From Streptomyces wedmorensis (GTDB lineage: Bacteria > Actinomycetota > Actinomycetes > Streptomycetales > Streptomycetaceae): a stretch of 64,000 bases of DNA. Positions 35,034 to 43,952 of the stretch are shown here, in pieces. The notes under the pieces are model-generated. The model did no database searches. It was not told where the DNA came from and worked only from the letters and a program-made list of their open reading frames with translations. The first letter of the stretch is position 1. Each line of letters starts with the position of its first letter. The stretch is taken from the NCBI RefSeq assembly GCF_000716445.1, contig NZ_JNWK01000039.1, forward strand, positions 1-64,000, given 5' to 3'. Position numbers and translations under genes: made by a program.

Positions 35034-35403
35034 CCTCGGCAGCACCACGTGGTGGTCCTGCCTCTCCCCCGGTTGGAGTCGTCGCAGAGTCATCCCTCCA
35101 CCCACCCACGTGACTCCCAGGCTCTGACGACGCCGTCGCCATCGAAGTCGCCGTCGAAGTCTCCGCGCTCGACGGCGCCCCGGTCGATGCCGCCCGACCG
35201 CCGACCGGGCGGCACTGGTGCGGTACGCAGAGGCCCGCGAGACCGCCGTCGTCCACCACGTTCGACCCCTTGCGCCGCCCAACGCGCTCCTGTTGCACCT
35301 GTGCGCCGACCCCCTGCCGGGTGGCGCCGTGACCAGTTCCGCTCCTGCTGCGGAGCCGGCTCCTACCGTTGCGCTCAACGACCTCAAGGGAACCCGGCTG
35401 CCG

Positions 35404-35988
35404 ATGACTCCTCTGCGCTGTCTGTCCACGCTCGCCTGCGCGACCCTGACCGCCCTCGCCACTGTGACCGTCACCTACGCCGCCCCGGTCACCGGCCGCG
35501 CGGCCGAACAGGCGGCGCCGTGCGTCCGCGGCGAGACGGAGGGGAGGGGCGAGTCGGCCGTCGATGACGGGGAGATCAGGTACACCGAGGCGAGCAAGTA
35601 CGACACCCTGCGCAAGCACGCCCACAAGGTGTGGCAGGCCGGCTCGCTGTCGAGGATCAAAATCCGGGCGGACTCCGCGACCACTGTCAACGACCTGGAA
35701 TGGCGGGACTACAAGAAGAAGGACGGCCACGGCGGCTACTACGAGCGCCGCGGCGCGATCGCGGCCACCGACTACATCTACCTGAACTCCTACTACCTGG
35801 ACCCGCCGGGCAACCTCAGCAATCTCGGCAGCGGGCAGTCCGTCGCCGCCCACGAACTCGGCCACGCGCTCGGCCTGTGCCACAAGAGCGACAACGTCTT
35901 CTCCGTCATGTGGAAGAACGTCGCCAACCCACCGGTCACCGGCCCCAGCGACGTCGACAAGGCCAACTACAGGAAGATCTGGGGCTGA
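35404..35988 (+). CDS. Secreted snapalysin-like zinc metalloprotease
   Basis: 194 residues from ATG 35404 (AAGGGA upstream), with a signal peptide (MTPLRCLSTLACATLTALAT). The zinc site is HELGHALGLCH (H150-H160), the HExxHxxGxxH pattern of metzincins, in the short form used by snapalysin (M7): small size, Tyr/Asp-rich region before the site (AATDYIYLNSYYLDPPGNLS). The mature enzyme should be extracellular. It ends 2 bp before the next gene, a secreted or membrane-tethered unknown, so the two are likely co-transcribed. It follows the NdgR-like gene after about 370 bp. Confidence 0.75.
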   Translation: MTPLRCLSTLACATLTALATVTVTYAAPVTGRAAEQAAPCVRGETEGRGESAVDDGEIRYTEASKYDTLRKHAHKVWQAGSLSRIKIRADSATTVNDLEWRDYKKKDGHGGYYERRGAIAATDYIYLNSYYLDPPGNLSNLGSGQSVAAHELGHALGLCHKSDNVFSVMWKNVANPPVTGPSDVDKANYRKIWG

Positions 35989-35990
35989 GT

Positions 35991-36569
35991 GTGCAACACA
36001 AGCGGACCACCCTGACCGTTCTGGCCGCCGCCGCGGTCCTCACCACCGCCGGCGCCGCCTGGTACACCACCCTCGACACCCCGACCCACACTGGTCCTCC
36101 GGCGGCCGCGCACGGCGTGTGTCTGCCGGCGACCGACACCGACGAGGACAAGGCCGGCTATTCCCACACCATCGCCGTGGTCACCGTCGACCGGACCGTC
36201 GAGTACCGCGAGGAAGGCGAAGCCCCGGGCGGCGCGCTGCTGTCGAAGGTCACGGTCGTCGAACCACTCAAGGGCACCCCGCCGGCGACGATGACGATCG
36301 GCCAGTCGGTCCTCCGGCAGACGGGCGGCGGATACGCGAAGACGAAGCCCGCCTACCTGCCGCTCGAGCCCGGCCACCGCTACGTCGTCGGCACCGTTCC
36401 CGACCCGAACTACGACGACGGCTGGGTCTGGTTCGCCACCGCTGCCGACGACGACCTCACTGCGGCCACAACCCGCTGGACCCGCGCAGTCACCCACCAG
36501 ATCGCCCCACACCCCGACCCCGCCTGCAACGACGTCATCGACGACGGATCCAGCCCCGCCACCCCCTGA
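35991..36569 (+). CDS. Exported or membrane-tethered protein of unknown function
   Basis: 192 residues from GTG 35991, two bases after the metalloprotease stop. The N-terminus has a hydrophobic segment (LTVLAAAAVLTTAGAAWYTT), a signal or anchor. The rest is a beta-rich domain with EYREEGEAPGGALLSKVTVV, EPLKGTPPATMTIGQ and EPGHRYVVGTVPDPNYDDGW, a pattern seen in actinomycete extracellular proteins with an OB- or Ig-like fold. One Cys pair (near residues 43 and 183) may form a disulfide. Its function is unknown; position suggests a role with the protease, perhaps as inhibitor or adaptor, which is speculation. Confidence 0.6.
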   Translation: MQHKRTTLTVLAAAAVLTTAGAAWYTTLDTPTHTGPPAAAHGVCLPATDTDEDKAGYSHTIAVVTVDRTVEYREEGEAPGGALLSKVTVVEPLKGTPPATMTIGQSVLRQTGGGYAKTKPAYLPLEPGHRYVVGTVPDPNYDDGWVWFATAADDDLTAATTRWTRAVTHQIAPHPDPACNDVIDDGSSPATP

Positions 36570-36729
36570 ACCGGTCGCCGAGGACAGCGCCTCCTCGGGC
36601 GTCTCCTTCGTGGGCCCGTACAGCAGCGTCCCGTGTACACAGCTCCGGCCGCCGACAGCAGTTCGTATGCCGCCGGCTACGCGAGGCCAGGTGCGGGCGC
36701 TGTTCAGTCGGCTGCGAGCGTCCCGTCCA

Positions 36730-37060
36730 AGGTCACGAAGCGGTCCGTGAGTGTGGCCAGGTGTAGGCGGTGCCGTATGCGTCGCTTCCGAGTTGCCTGC
36801 GCGCGGCGCGTTCGGACCCTTCCCGCAGCGGGCCCAGTTCCGGGGTCCCCCGCTGCGGGTGCCCCACCATGTCCCAGAACGCCTGGCCCGCACCGTAGGC
36901 GACGGCCGATTCGCTCGCCCGTTGCAGTGCCGCCAGGGCGGCGGCAAGGAGATCGAGTCCCAGGCCGAGCCCGAAGGCGTCCCCGACGGTCCGCTTGTCA
37001 CGCAGCAGGGCCCGGGCGTGAGTGACCGCGTCGGCCGGCCTAGGTCTGCACCGGAAACGC
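36730..37060 (-). pseudogene. C-terminal TPR fragment of a LuxR/BTAD-type ATPase regulator
   Basis: The reverse frame reads DAFGLGLGLDLLAAALAALQ, AYGAGQAFWDMVGHPQRGTP and ends with a helix typical of the last TPR repeat in large ATP-binding regulators. No upstream domain remains. Confidence 0.5.
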
Positions 37061-37386
37061 CACGCCTTGGAGCTAAAAGGCCGTTGTCTCACCCATTGGT
37101 TCGCTTGGCGGTCGAACGAGATTTCCCGCCAGGGTGAGCTTCCGGTGGCGCCGGAGAACGCCGTCCTGGCGAGCGCTGTCCGATGTCGTCCATCCCCTGC
37201 TTGCCGTCGACACCTTGGGCACCTCCGGCAGGTCGTCGCGACACGTGGCGTCGGCAGTCGTGACAGTCGCGGTCGGGCTTCTTGACGGCGAGCAGCGGTC
37301 GTTCAACCTACCGGCGTGAACAGCGCCTCCCATCAACGGTAGGCCGCATCCGGCCACCGACAACGTACGTCCTGAAAGGATCCCGC

Positions 37387-37620
37387 ATGCGTTTTCCACG
37401 TACCGCGCGCGCCCGGCCGTGGCAGCGGCCGCGCTCACAGCGAGTGTGTTCACCACCGCTCCGGCCTCCGCGTACACGACTTCCGGCTGGAAGCCCTGGG
37501 GCAACTGGGCGAACGTGCAGTGTGGGCAGACCACCACGCACCCTCTGACAACGAGGGTCAGCTTCCAGACGCGCATCATCCGCGGTTCGGGGTGCGATCC
37601 CAGCCGAGCGGTTCCAGGAG
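37387..37620 (+). pseudogene. Small secreted protein gene with frameshift
   Basis: ATG 37387 follows GAAAGGA and starts MRFPRTARA, but the signal-peptide core and mature part are one base out of phase: VAAAALTASVFTTAPASAYT, then WKPWGNWANVQCGQTTTHP. A single indel near 37415 would restore a small exported protein. GTG 37419 could in principle start the second frame. After 37600 the sequence runs into unrelated debris. Unknown family. Confidence 0.4.
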
Positions 37621-37954
37621 GTCCTGTTGTCGCAGAGACGGCGCGGGACACGACGGCGCCATCGTCGGGGTGCCGACCGCGCTCTCGGCGCGCTGTTCCC
37701 TGATCCGCCGGGCCAGGCTCTCGTCGTACACCAGCCCCCGCCGCCCCGCAGGGAACGTGATCCGTCCCGGCGCGGCGCGGCACGAACTCCCGCAGCCGAC
37801 GACCGTCGGCGGTCAACTTGGTTCCGTGCGTGGTCATGGGGTGAGCGTGGTGAGGCGCACTTGCCGGCGGGGCCCCGTCGGGCCGGGCTCTGCTCGCTCC
37901 ACGTCCGTCCGATAATCGGTTGCCTGGCCAGGGGCCTTCCCCGAAGGTGAGGCA

Positions 37955-38785
37955 GTGAACAAGACCCACGACAGGCCGCTGATCGACGCGGCCCGATGGC
38001 TGAACCTCTACGAGAGCGGCTGCCCCGCCCCGGCGGCGGCCGAACTGCCGGACCTCGCCGCCGAACTGACCGAGGCCCTCCGCCACCCCGACCCGGACAT
38101 CCGCGACGGCGCTCCCTACGTGGTGCTGCGAACGTGGATCCAGCGCGATGTCATCGACAAGCCGCTGCGCGCCCGACTGGGTGCCGTGATGGCCGACCGG
38201 TTCGACGACCCCGAGATCCAGGCGCGCACCTTCGCCCCACTCGTGCTCGACATGATCGTCAGTCGCGGCGACCTCGACCTGGCGTGGCTCGCCGCCTTCC
38301 GACGCTGGTTCCCGGCCGAGACGGACCTTCGCGCGTACGACCCCGAGATCGGCTGGCTCCACGCCGTCGCACACGGCGCTGACCTGCTCGGCACCTTCGG
38401 ACTGCATCCGGAGGTCGACCCGAAGGAGATGCTCGCGCTGGCGGCGGAGCGGCTCGTGGTTCCGACCGACGAGCTCTTCGCCCAGCAAGAGGACGACCGG
38501 CTCGCCCAGGGCATCGCCCGCACGCTCACCCGCCCGGAACTGTCCGAGGCCGACGCCGTCGGCTGGCTGGACGCCATCGAGACGGACTTCGCCGCCGGCC
38601 GACGCGGCGCCCCCACCGTGGCCGCCCACACCTCCAACGCCATGCGCACGCTGCGGATGCTGTACCTCCTCGCCGACACCGGGGTCCGGATCGACGGCGC
38701 CCCCGCCCCCGTACGCCCTCCGCACGCGGAGGCGCTGAAGCGGCGTCTGACGGAGGTGCTGGCGCTGACCTTCCGCGGGGCGTGA
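37955..38785 (+). CDS. DUF2785 domain protein
   Basis: 276 residues from GTG 37955 with AGGTGAGG 4 nt upstream. It is almost all helical, with HEAT-like regular helices (EIGWLHAVAHGADLLGTFGL, then DAVGWLDAIETDFAAGRRG) and the GWLHAVAHGADL motif that marks DUF2785. No signal peptide; cytosolic. The family is found in Firmicutes and actinobacteria and lacks a known function. It is a single gene between debris on the left and a 465-bp empty stretch on the right. Confidence 0.75.
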   Translation: MNKTHDRPLIDAARWLNLYESGCPAPAAAELPDLAAELTEALRHPDPDIRDGAPYVVLRTWIQRDVIDKPLRARLGAVMADRFDDPEIQARTFAPLVLDMIVSRGDLDLAWLAAFRRWFPAETDLRAYDPEIGWLHAVAHGADLLGTFGLHPEVDPKEMLALAAERLVVPTDELFAQQEDDRLAQGIARTLTRPELSEADAVGWLDAIETDFAAGRRGAPTVAAHTSNAMRTLRMLYLLADTGVRIDGAPAPVRPPHAEALKRRLTEVLALTFRGA

Positions 38786-39253
38786 CGGACGGATGCCACC
38801 GCTCGGTGAGGCAAGTCTCCCGGAGGCGCGCCTCACTGGCAGGCACCCGACGGCCGACCAGGCAGTTCAGCGAGTTCCCAAGCACGCCTAGGCGTGTTGA
38901 AGAAGGTCAGTCCAGGCTGGATATCGATCCGCCTTCCGTCGGCCCGCCATGTCGTCGATCTGCCGTCCGTGAAAGTCGCCCGGCCCCGCATGACCCTTGT
39001 GCTGTTCGGTGCGATACGCCAGCACCGCCTCTCTGCGCCTGCTCCCGTACTCGAAGCGGCTGCCCGGGGTTCCCGCCATCCGGGCATGGCTGACCGGCTG
39101 CGTCGCCGGCCGCCGCGGCTCACGCCTGGTCCCGATCACGACGAACGGCACCCCACCCTCGGCCAATGCCGGCCCCGCGTGGGCGGGGCCGACTACACAC
39201 CTTGGGCCGTGCAAGCGAGCGCGAGAGCACCGATTCTCGGCACTCGCTCCTTG
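38786..39253. other. Stretch without a recognised gene
   Basis: A reverse frame of about 108 codons (38888-39214) exists but shows no domain, no ribosome site and an Arg-rich composition typical of chance frames. A perfect 9-bp GC hairpin with a GTGG loop (39170-39191) may terminate the DUF4287 transcript. Confidence 0.4.
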
Positions 39254-39288
39254 CTACTGGCTACTGGCTACTGGCTACTGGCTACTGG
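39254..39288. repeat. 7-bp tandem repeat (CTACTGG), five units
   Basis: Five exact copies from 39254 to 39288. In the reverse direction the array supplies the TAG stop of the DUF4287 gene (39282-39284), and every unit carries a CTA, so each could end that frame in one phase. Confidence 0.9.
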
Positions 39289-39494
39289 CCGGAATCCTCG
39301 GCGAGGGTGTGGGCAACGAGGGCGTTCGCGTGGCCGTGTCCCAGGCTGTGCTCGGACTTGAGCCAGTTGACGAGCTCCATGTGCTTGGTGAGCGGAGAGG
39401 TGCGAATGAGCTCCTTCCACTCCGCGATCGGACGGCCGTACTTCTTCTCGATGGAGGGGAAGTAGCTGGCAGGACCCTTCACCGCGTCGGTCAT
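39282..39494 (-). CDS. DUF4287 domain protein
   Basis: 70 residues from ATG 39494 (AGGAAG upstream). The single DUF4287 domain is plain: VKGPASYFPSIEKKYGRPIA, EWKELIRTSPLTKHMELVNW and GHGHANALVAHTLAED at the end. Family members are small cytosolic proteins, often fused to or paired with DUF5655; no function is known. The stop codon lies in a 7-bp tandem array. The next gene (DUF998) is on the same strand, 76 bp upstream. Confidence 0.85.
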   Translation of the reverse strand: MTDAVKGPASYFPSIEKKYGRPIAEWKELIRTSPLTKHMELVNWLKSEHSLGHGHANALVAHTLAEDSGQ

Positions 39495-39570
39495 GAGATG
39501 CCCCGCTTCCTGTCTGGGAGGACTAGATGATCTTGACGTTGTCGATGATGCGCGCGAGAGCGGCGGCCGT

Positions 39571-40239
39571 CTAGCGGCCCGCCGGGACGGCGACCAAACG
39601 GGCTGTCACCGCGGCCAGCCACACCAGGCCGAGGCCCGCCGCAGTGGTGAACGCAAGGACGGACGCGGCCGAGGCCATGAATCCGGCGAGAACAGCGATG
39701 GGCACCAGGCGCGAGGCGACGGCCCAGCCGCGGTGGCCCCGGGCGGCGAGCGGGCGGGCCAGGACGACGAACACGGCGCACAGGGCGAGGTAGCCGACCA
39801 TCCCCGCCAGCATGTGCACGGAGCCATGCCCGCTGATCACGGTCGTGTCAGGAGCGCCGGCGGGGAAGCCCGCGCCGGCATCCACGGGAAAGGCCGCCGC
39901 GGCCCAGAACGAGACGCCGAAGACCCCGGTCAGGGCCGGACCCCAGGTGCCGCCCACACCGCCGCCCAGCGCGCGGCGCAGCCCGGCCGCACCCACGATC
40001 AACAGCGCTCCCGCGATCAGGAAGTTCACGGTCTGGATCCAGCCCGCCTCGCCGAGGGCAAGCTGACTGATCGCGTTTCGGCTGAAGTCGAAGCCGTCAC
40101 GGGTCAGCCCCTGGACGATGCCCGCCCCGAGGAACAGCGGTCCCGCGACGACCGCGCCGGCCGCCAAGCCACGAGCCGCCGACCACGAGGTGGGCGAGAT
40201 ACGGACGGCGCGGGAACGGGCGCTGAGCGTCTGGGTCAT
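39571..40239 (-). CDS. DUF998 integral membrane protein
   Basis: 222 residues from ATG 40239 with GAGGAAGG 8 nt upstream. Six hydrophobic helices can be counted, with the DUF998 motif DFSRNAISQLALGEAGWIQT after helix 1 and GHGSVHMLAGMVGYLAL in the fourth. It is a cytoplasmic-membrane protein of unknown function. It is probably transcribed with DUF4287. Upstream (40359-40393) lies a second 7-bp array. Confidence 0.8.
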   Translation of the reverse strand: MTQTLSARSRAVRISPTSWSAARGLAAGAVVAGPLFLGAGIVQGLTRDGFDFSRNAISQLALGEAGWIQTVNFLIAGALLIVGAAGLRRALGGGVGGTWGPALTGVFGVSFWAAAAFPVDAGAGFPAGAPDTTVISGHGSVHMLAGMVGYLALCAVFVVLARPLAARGHRGWAVASRLVPIAVLAGFMASAASVLAFTTAAGLGLVWLAAVTARLVAVPAGR

Positions 40240-40358
40240 GGCGAGCCTTCCTCATTCGAGTTCTGTCGCACCTATGACCGGAGGCAACCGGGGAACTCAT
40301 CGCCTCGACAAGGGTGACTTGGATCACGCGACCAGAACACAGACAAAGCCGGACCGCC

Positions 40359-40393
40359 GGACCCCGGACCCCGGACCCCGGACCCCGGACCCC
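40359..40393. repeat. 7-bp tandem repeat (GGACCCC), five units
   Basis: Five exact units, with degenerate copies on both sides (40344-40358 and 40394-40400). It lies 120 bp upstream of the DUF998 start. Unit length and copy number equal those of the unrelated CTACTGG array 1.1 kb away. Confidence 0.9.
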
Positions 40394-40592
40394 GGACCGC
40401 AAAGGGTTGGAGCTGTCCGGCTGAGACCGGTCAGACCAGGCCGCCCCAGCGGCCGTTCGGCATGACTCGGCCCCGCATACGAGCCACGAGGCGAAGATCG
40501 CGACCAGGACTCCGGCCCAGGATGTGGCTTCTCAATGGATGAGGTCGTTGATCGTTCGTCTCTGTAGTCAGTGCAGGCCGTTGAGGAAGCCG

Positions 40593-41162
40593 ATGGCGAC
40601 CGCGCCCCACCAGCTGATCAAGGCCGAGCTGTTTCGAACGGATCCTGGGCCCGAACAGCTGAGGGCGGGAGATGTCTGCCGGGTCGGCGTGCCGCCTACG
40701 GTCGTGCACGTGACGGCTGTCGACCACCACGGTCCCCCTCTGGAGACGGTCTGGCTGCCGCATCCCACTCATACCGTGACCATGCTGCGCCGAGGTCTCT
40801 CCTGTCGCGACTTCCCGGACGAGAGCCATCTCGATGGACTGGGGTACACCATCCACCCTGGCGACGGCATTCCCTTCGCCTTCGAACTGCTGATGCGCCC
40901 ATACGCGGTTCTCCAGGCGGGTGACGAGGTCGCCGACGCCGACGGCCGGGCCTGGCGGTTCGACGGGCCCTGGGATTGGACCGCCTTCGATGGAGAGCCG
41001 GCCGCCGCGGGCCCCGCGTGGCCGCTCCTCCTGCTCACCCGAGCAGGAGCTCCGTGCACCATCGAGGACTCCGCGGCGGTGGCTGCGAGCACAGCGAGCG
41101 GCTCGCACCAAGAGACGGTTGGAGACTGGATGGCACTCACCAAGGCCTCGCCTACACCGTGA
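40593..41162 (+). CDS. Conserved hypothetical protein
   Basis: 189 residues from ATG 40593 (GAGGA 5-6 nt upstream); an earlier in-frame ATG at 40524 has no site. Beta-rich and cytosolic, with segments AGDVCRVGVPPTVVHVTAVD, PFAFELLMRPYAVLQAGDEV and WRFDGPWDWTAFDG. I do not recognise the family, though composition and codon use are normal for a real Streptomyces gene. It is not part of a clear operon. Confidence 0.5.
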   Translation: MATAPHQLIKAELFRTDPGPEQLRAGDVCRVGVPPTVVHVTAVDHHGPPLETVWLPHPTHTVTMLRRGLSCRDFPDESHLDGLGYTIHPGDGIPFAFELLMRPYAVLQAGDEVADADGRAWRFDGPWDWTAFDGEPAAAGPAWPLLLLTRAGAPCTIEDSAAVAASTASGSHQETVGDWMALTKASPTP

Positions 41163-41394
41163 CCTGACGGCCGCCCACCGCACCATGCCTGGACGGTTGA
41201 GCCATCCGGTGGCCCTGTGGTGCTGCAACACTCATGGAAGGAATGCTTGCAGGGCAGTACGGGCTGCGGTGTCGCCGCGGAGTTCGTCGGCGTAGGGCAC
41301 ATGTTGACCCAAACCTCCTGGCCGCTCGCCGCCTTGACTGCCCCTCTGCCCTCCGGCCCGGGACTCCCGAAGCGCCAACCCGGACGACTGAGGT

Positions 41395-41485
41395 TGTCTG
41401 ACGTGGCAAGTTTCGCGAGCTTCTTGTAACAGGTCAGGGCGGTGGCCATGGCCAGGCTCCGGCTCTGCCAGTCGTTGCGGACCAC
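41395..41485 (-). pseudogene. IS5 transposase C-terminal remnant
   Basis: The reverse strand reads SLAMATALTCYKKLAKLAT, the usual end of one IS5 subgroup. Nothing else of the element remains. A related end occurs inverted at 43355-43415. Confidence 0.55.
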
Positions 41486-41532
41486 GTACGGGATCTTGAG
41501 ACCACGAGCAGGCCATGGCAGGCTCATGCCGC

Positions 41533-42117
41533 ATGATCGACGAATTCGCGAAAGACAACCTGCACGGGAGACTGCGGCGGGACCGTAACGCGCTGCTCTG
41601 GAAACTCGACGGCTTGTCCGAATACGACGCCCGCCGACCTTTGACGGCGACCGGGACCAACCTCCTCGGCCTGGTCAAGCACGTGGCCACGGTCGAGGCC
41701 AGGTACTTCGGCGAGGTCTTCGACCGCCCTTCCCCGGAACCGCTGTCCCGGTGGCAGGACTCCGACGGCAGCGATCTGTGGGCGACCGAGGACGAGACCC
41801 GCGATCAGATCATCGGGTTCTACCGGCGCACGTGGGAACACTCGGACGCGACGATCAACGAGCTTTCCCTCGACGCCCCCGGCCACGTGCCGTGGTGGCC
41901 GGAGCCTCATGCCGACACGAACCTGTTCGGCATCATGGTCCACGTCCTCGGCGAGTCCATCCGGCATGCCGGGCACGCCGACATCCTGCGCGAGGGCCTC
42001 GACGGCCGGACCGGGTTGCGCGCCGAACACGAGAAGCAGATCGACGAGGAAGCCCGTGCAGCCCACTGGGCGAAGATCGAGCAGGCCGCCAGGTCGGCAG
42101 CACCAATCAAGGCTTAG
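41533..42117 (+). CDS. DinB/DUF664-family protein
   Basis: 194 residues from ATG 41533 (41515 is an alternative; neither has a strong site). A four-helix DinB-like bundle is indicated by LRRDRNALLWKLDGLSEYDA, TNLLGLVKHVATVEARYFGE and NLFGIMVHVLGESIRHAGHA, with His residues (HVATVE, IRHAGHAD) placed as metal ligands. Relatives include mycothiol- or bacillithiol-dependent transferases; a role in thiol chemistry is possible but not shown. It lies between two outward-facing IS5 remnants, together with the DUF4291 gene. Confidence 0.75.
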   Translation: MIDEFAKDNLHGRLRRDRNALLWKLDGLSEYDARRPLTATGTNLLGLVKHVATVEARYFGEVFDRPSPEPLSRWQDSDGSDLWATEDETRDQIIGFYRRTWEHSDATINELSLDAPGHVPWWPEPHADTNLFGIMVHVLGESIRHAGHADILREGLDGRTGLRAEHEKQIDEEARAAHWAKIEQAARSAAPIKA

Positions 42118-42174
42118 GGCGTCTATCGAGAGTGCTCGTAGTACGGGCCGTGGGCGGACCTCACCAGTCCGCCG

Positions 42175-42741
42175 CTATCTAACCGGGGAAACGACGTCTT
42201 CCAGTGTCAGGGGCATCGGGTAGGTGCGCTCCGCAGGAAACAGCCGCTGTGCCTTGGTGGCGTGTCCGGTTTGCATCAGTGTCGAGGCCTTGCGGATCTG
42301 GGGGGTGAGGTCGGTGAGACTGACGATCCAGTCGTCGGTGAACGTGCGGATCAGGTGGCGGCCGATGCCGACCTGGATGCTGTAGTGGTTCAGTGCCGCT
42401 CCGCGCGGCGAACGCTCCGGGTCCCACTGGACATGTACGGCTGCCTGGGCCACCGCTGCCGGGTCGGCGGTTGTCAGCACGGCCTGGGACAGGGCCTCCT
42501 CCCAGCCCTCCCGGGTGATCCGCACCGCGAGAACACGTTCCTGGCCCGGTTTGCGGGCCCAGTTGCTGCGGTGCATCAGCCACATGAACGACGGCTTGAT
42601 CCACGTCATACGGTGGAACGAGAACGGCGCGACGAAACGGCCCGCCCTCAGTGCCGCGTCAGCGATGGCAGGCGAGTACGCCTGATAGACCACGATCGTG
42701 CGAGCGTCGTAGTCGGCACGAATCTGATACTGGGGCGTCAT
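42175..42741 (-). CDS. DUF4291 domain protein
   Basis: 188 residues from ATG 42741. DUF4291 hallmarks: [40 protein letters not shown] and [13 protein letters not shown], then [20 protein letters not shown]. The protein is cytosolic and intact. The family is widespread and uncharacterised. The gene is convergent with DinB (57 bp apart) and starts in a region leading to an IS5 relic. Confidence 0.85.
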   Translation of the reverse strand: MTPQYQIRADYDARTIVVYQAYSPAIADAALRAGRFVAPFSFHRMTWIKPSFMWLMHRSNWARKPGQERVLAVRITREGWEEALSQAVLTTADPAAVAQAAVHVQWDPERSPRGAALNHYSIQVGIGRHLIRTFTDDWIVSLTDLTPQIRKASTLMQTGHATKAQRLFPAERTYPMPLTLEDVVSPVR

Positions 42742-42879
42742 GCGCCGCACCCTGCCATCTGGTCCGCCGGCGCGGCGAGCCGATTTCGCCTCACCGCCCC
42801 CTGGGGCAGATTCGGATGCACTACTCAAAGCCACTCGCGTGACGAGCGGGCCGTGTTCACGGCAGTGGCGTACGCGCTG

Positions 42880-43415
42880 ACCAGCGGCTGTGCCGGCGGC
42901 ACCTGTCGCCGACGTTCGGCACGTCGCCCGCCACCGCGCATCGCCGCTTCACGGTATGAACCGAGGCCGGCCTGTGGCGTCGGCTGCAGCGGGCGGTGCT
43001 GGACGAACTCGGGGCCCGGGGCAGGGTGGAATGGACCTCGGTGATCGTCGACGCGGCCTCCGTTCGCGCCAAAAGGGGGACGCTGACCGGGCCTGAAGCC
43101 GGTCGATCGCGGCAAACGGCGGCGGTGACTCGTCAAACTCCGGGCGAACAAGGTGTACTTCTCCGCCGAACACCTGGCCTGGCTGCGCGAGCGCGGGCTC
43201 GTCGCGCGCATCGCGCGGCCCGGCGTCGAGTCCGGCGAACGCCTTGGTCGGCACTGCTGGAAGCTCGACGGTCGATCGCCTGGCTCTTCGGCTACCGCCG
43301 CCTCACCGTCCGGTACGAACGAAAGGGCTCGCGCTTCCTCGCCTTCCTGGGTCGGGCCGGCGCCCTGACCTGCTCCAAGAAGCTCGCGAAAGTTGCCGTG
43401 CAAGAGACCCTCTAA
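42880..43415 (+). pseudogene. IS5-family transposase, degraded
   Basis: Readable pieces: VLDELGARGRVEWTSVIVDA with ASVRAKRGTLTG in one frame, then VYFSAEHLAWLRERGLVAR in another, and AWLFGYRRLTVRYERKGSR with FLAFLGRAGALTCSKKLAK to TAA near 43413. Frameshifts and missing parts make it inactive. Confidence 0.7.
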
Positions 43416-43457
43416 CCCGAACCGCCAACCCGATCGTTAGAGGAGAACGTCATCCCG

Positions 43458-43479
43458 GAACGTTAGCAAGCTAACGTTC
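43458..43479. promoter_or_regulatory. Perfect operator-like palindrome before the toxin-antitoxin-like pair
   Basis: GAACGTTAGC-AA-GCTAACGTTC, 10-bp perfect arms with a 2-nt spacer, partly extended by CCC/GGG outside. It lies 47 bp upstream of the first gene with a -10-like TAGGGT just after it, as expected for autoregulation by the antitoxin. Confidence 0.65.
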
Positions 43480-43525
43480 TGGGCTAGGGTGGAAACAGGA
43501 ATGGTGATTCCACTGGAGGGCCAGG

Positions 43526-43810
43526 ATGAGCAGGGAACCGTGGACGATCGAACGGATCTGCGATGCTCTCGGAAACCCCGCCCTCACCCAGCGCTTCCTG
43601 GGAGAGATCAACCGTGCGCCGGCTCACGAACTCCTCACGGTCTTCGCGAAGTGGGAGCGCATCGCGAAGGACACCGTCGCTGCCGTCGAACGTGGCCGCA
43701 AGCTGGCGGCACATGACGCTCGCGGCGAGGAACCGCCGGGGGTGTGGGTGGACGCGACAGCCAAGATCCAGGCCGTGGTCGAGCGATCTCGCGCCAGCGG
43801 CGCCGCGTGA
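43526..43810 (+). CDS. Small antitoxin-like protein
   Basis: 94 residues from ATG 43526 with GGAGGG 7 nt upstream. All-helical and charged (WTIERICDALGNPALTQRFL, GEINRAPAHELLTVFAKWER). It carries no classical ribbon-helix-helix or HTH motif that I can name. The upstream perfect palindrome and the downstream RelE-sized gene suggest an antitoxin; function is inference. Its TGA lies in the first unit of a 22-bp tandem duplication (43805-43848). Confidence 0.5.
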   Translation: MSREPWTIERICDALGNPALTQRFLGEINRAPAHELLTVFAKWERIAKDTVAAVERGRKLAAHDARGEEPPGVWVDATAKIQAVVERSRASGAA

Positions 43811-43848
43811 AGGCGATCCGTTCTTCGCGTGAAGGCGATCCGTTCTTC
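43805..43848 (+). repeat. 22-bp tandem duplication at a stop codon
   Basis: Two exact copies of GCGTGAAGGCGATCCGTTCT plus TC, at 43805-43826 and 43827-43848. The TGA of the antitoxin-like gene is in copy 1. It spaces the two genes of the pair further apart than expected. Confidence 0.9.
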
Positions 43849-43952
43849 GTACAGTCAGCGACCCGCTACGCTGTGTCGTGAAGGATCACTGTCTGCCGTC
43901 CAGTGATTTCGTCGCGCCCATCGTGGTGCCCGAAAATCAGAGGACCACCCAG

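Noticed and set aside
37650..37850. Possible relic on the reverse strand (LVYDESLARRIREQRAE in one frame)
   Set aside because: The text looks protein-like over about 30 codons but cannot be extended or named; too weak to list as a gene.
38888..39214. A 108-codon reverse frame between DUF2785 and DUF4287
   Set aside because: No start site, no recognisable motif and a biased composition; not enough to call a gene.
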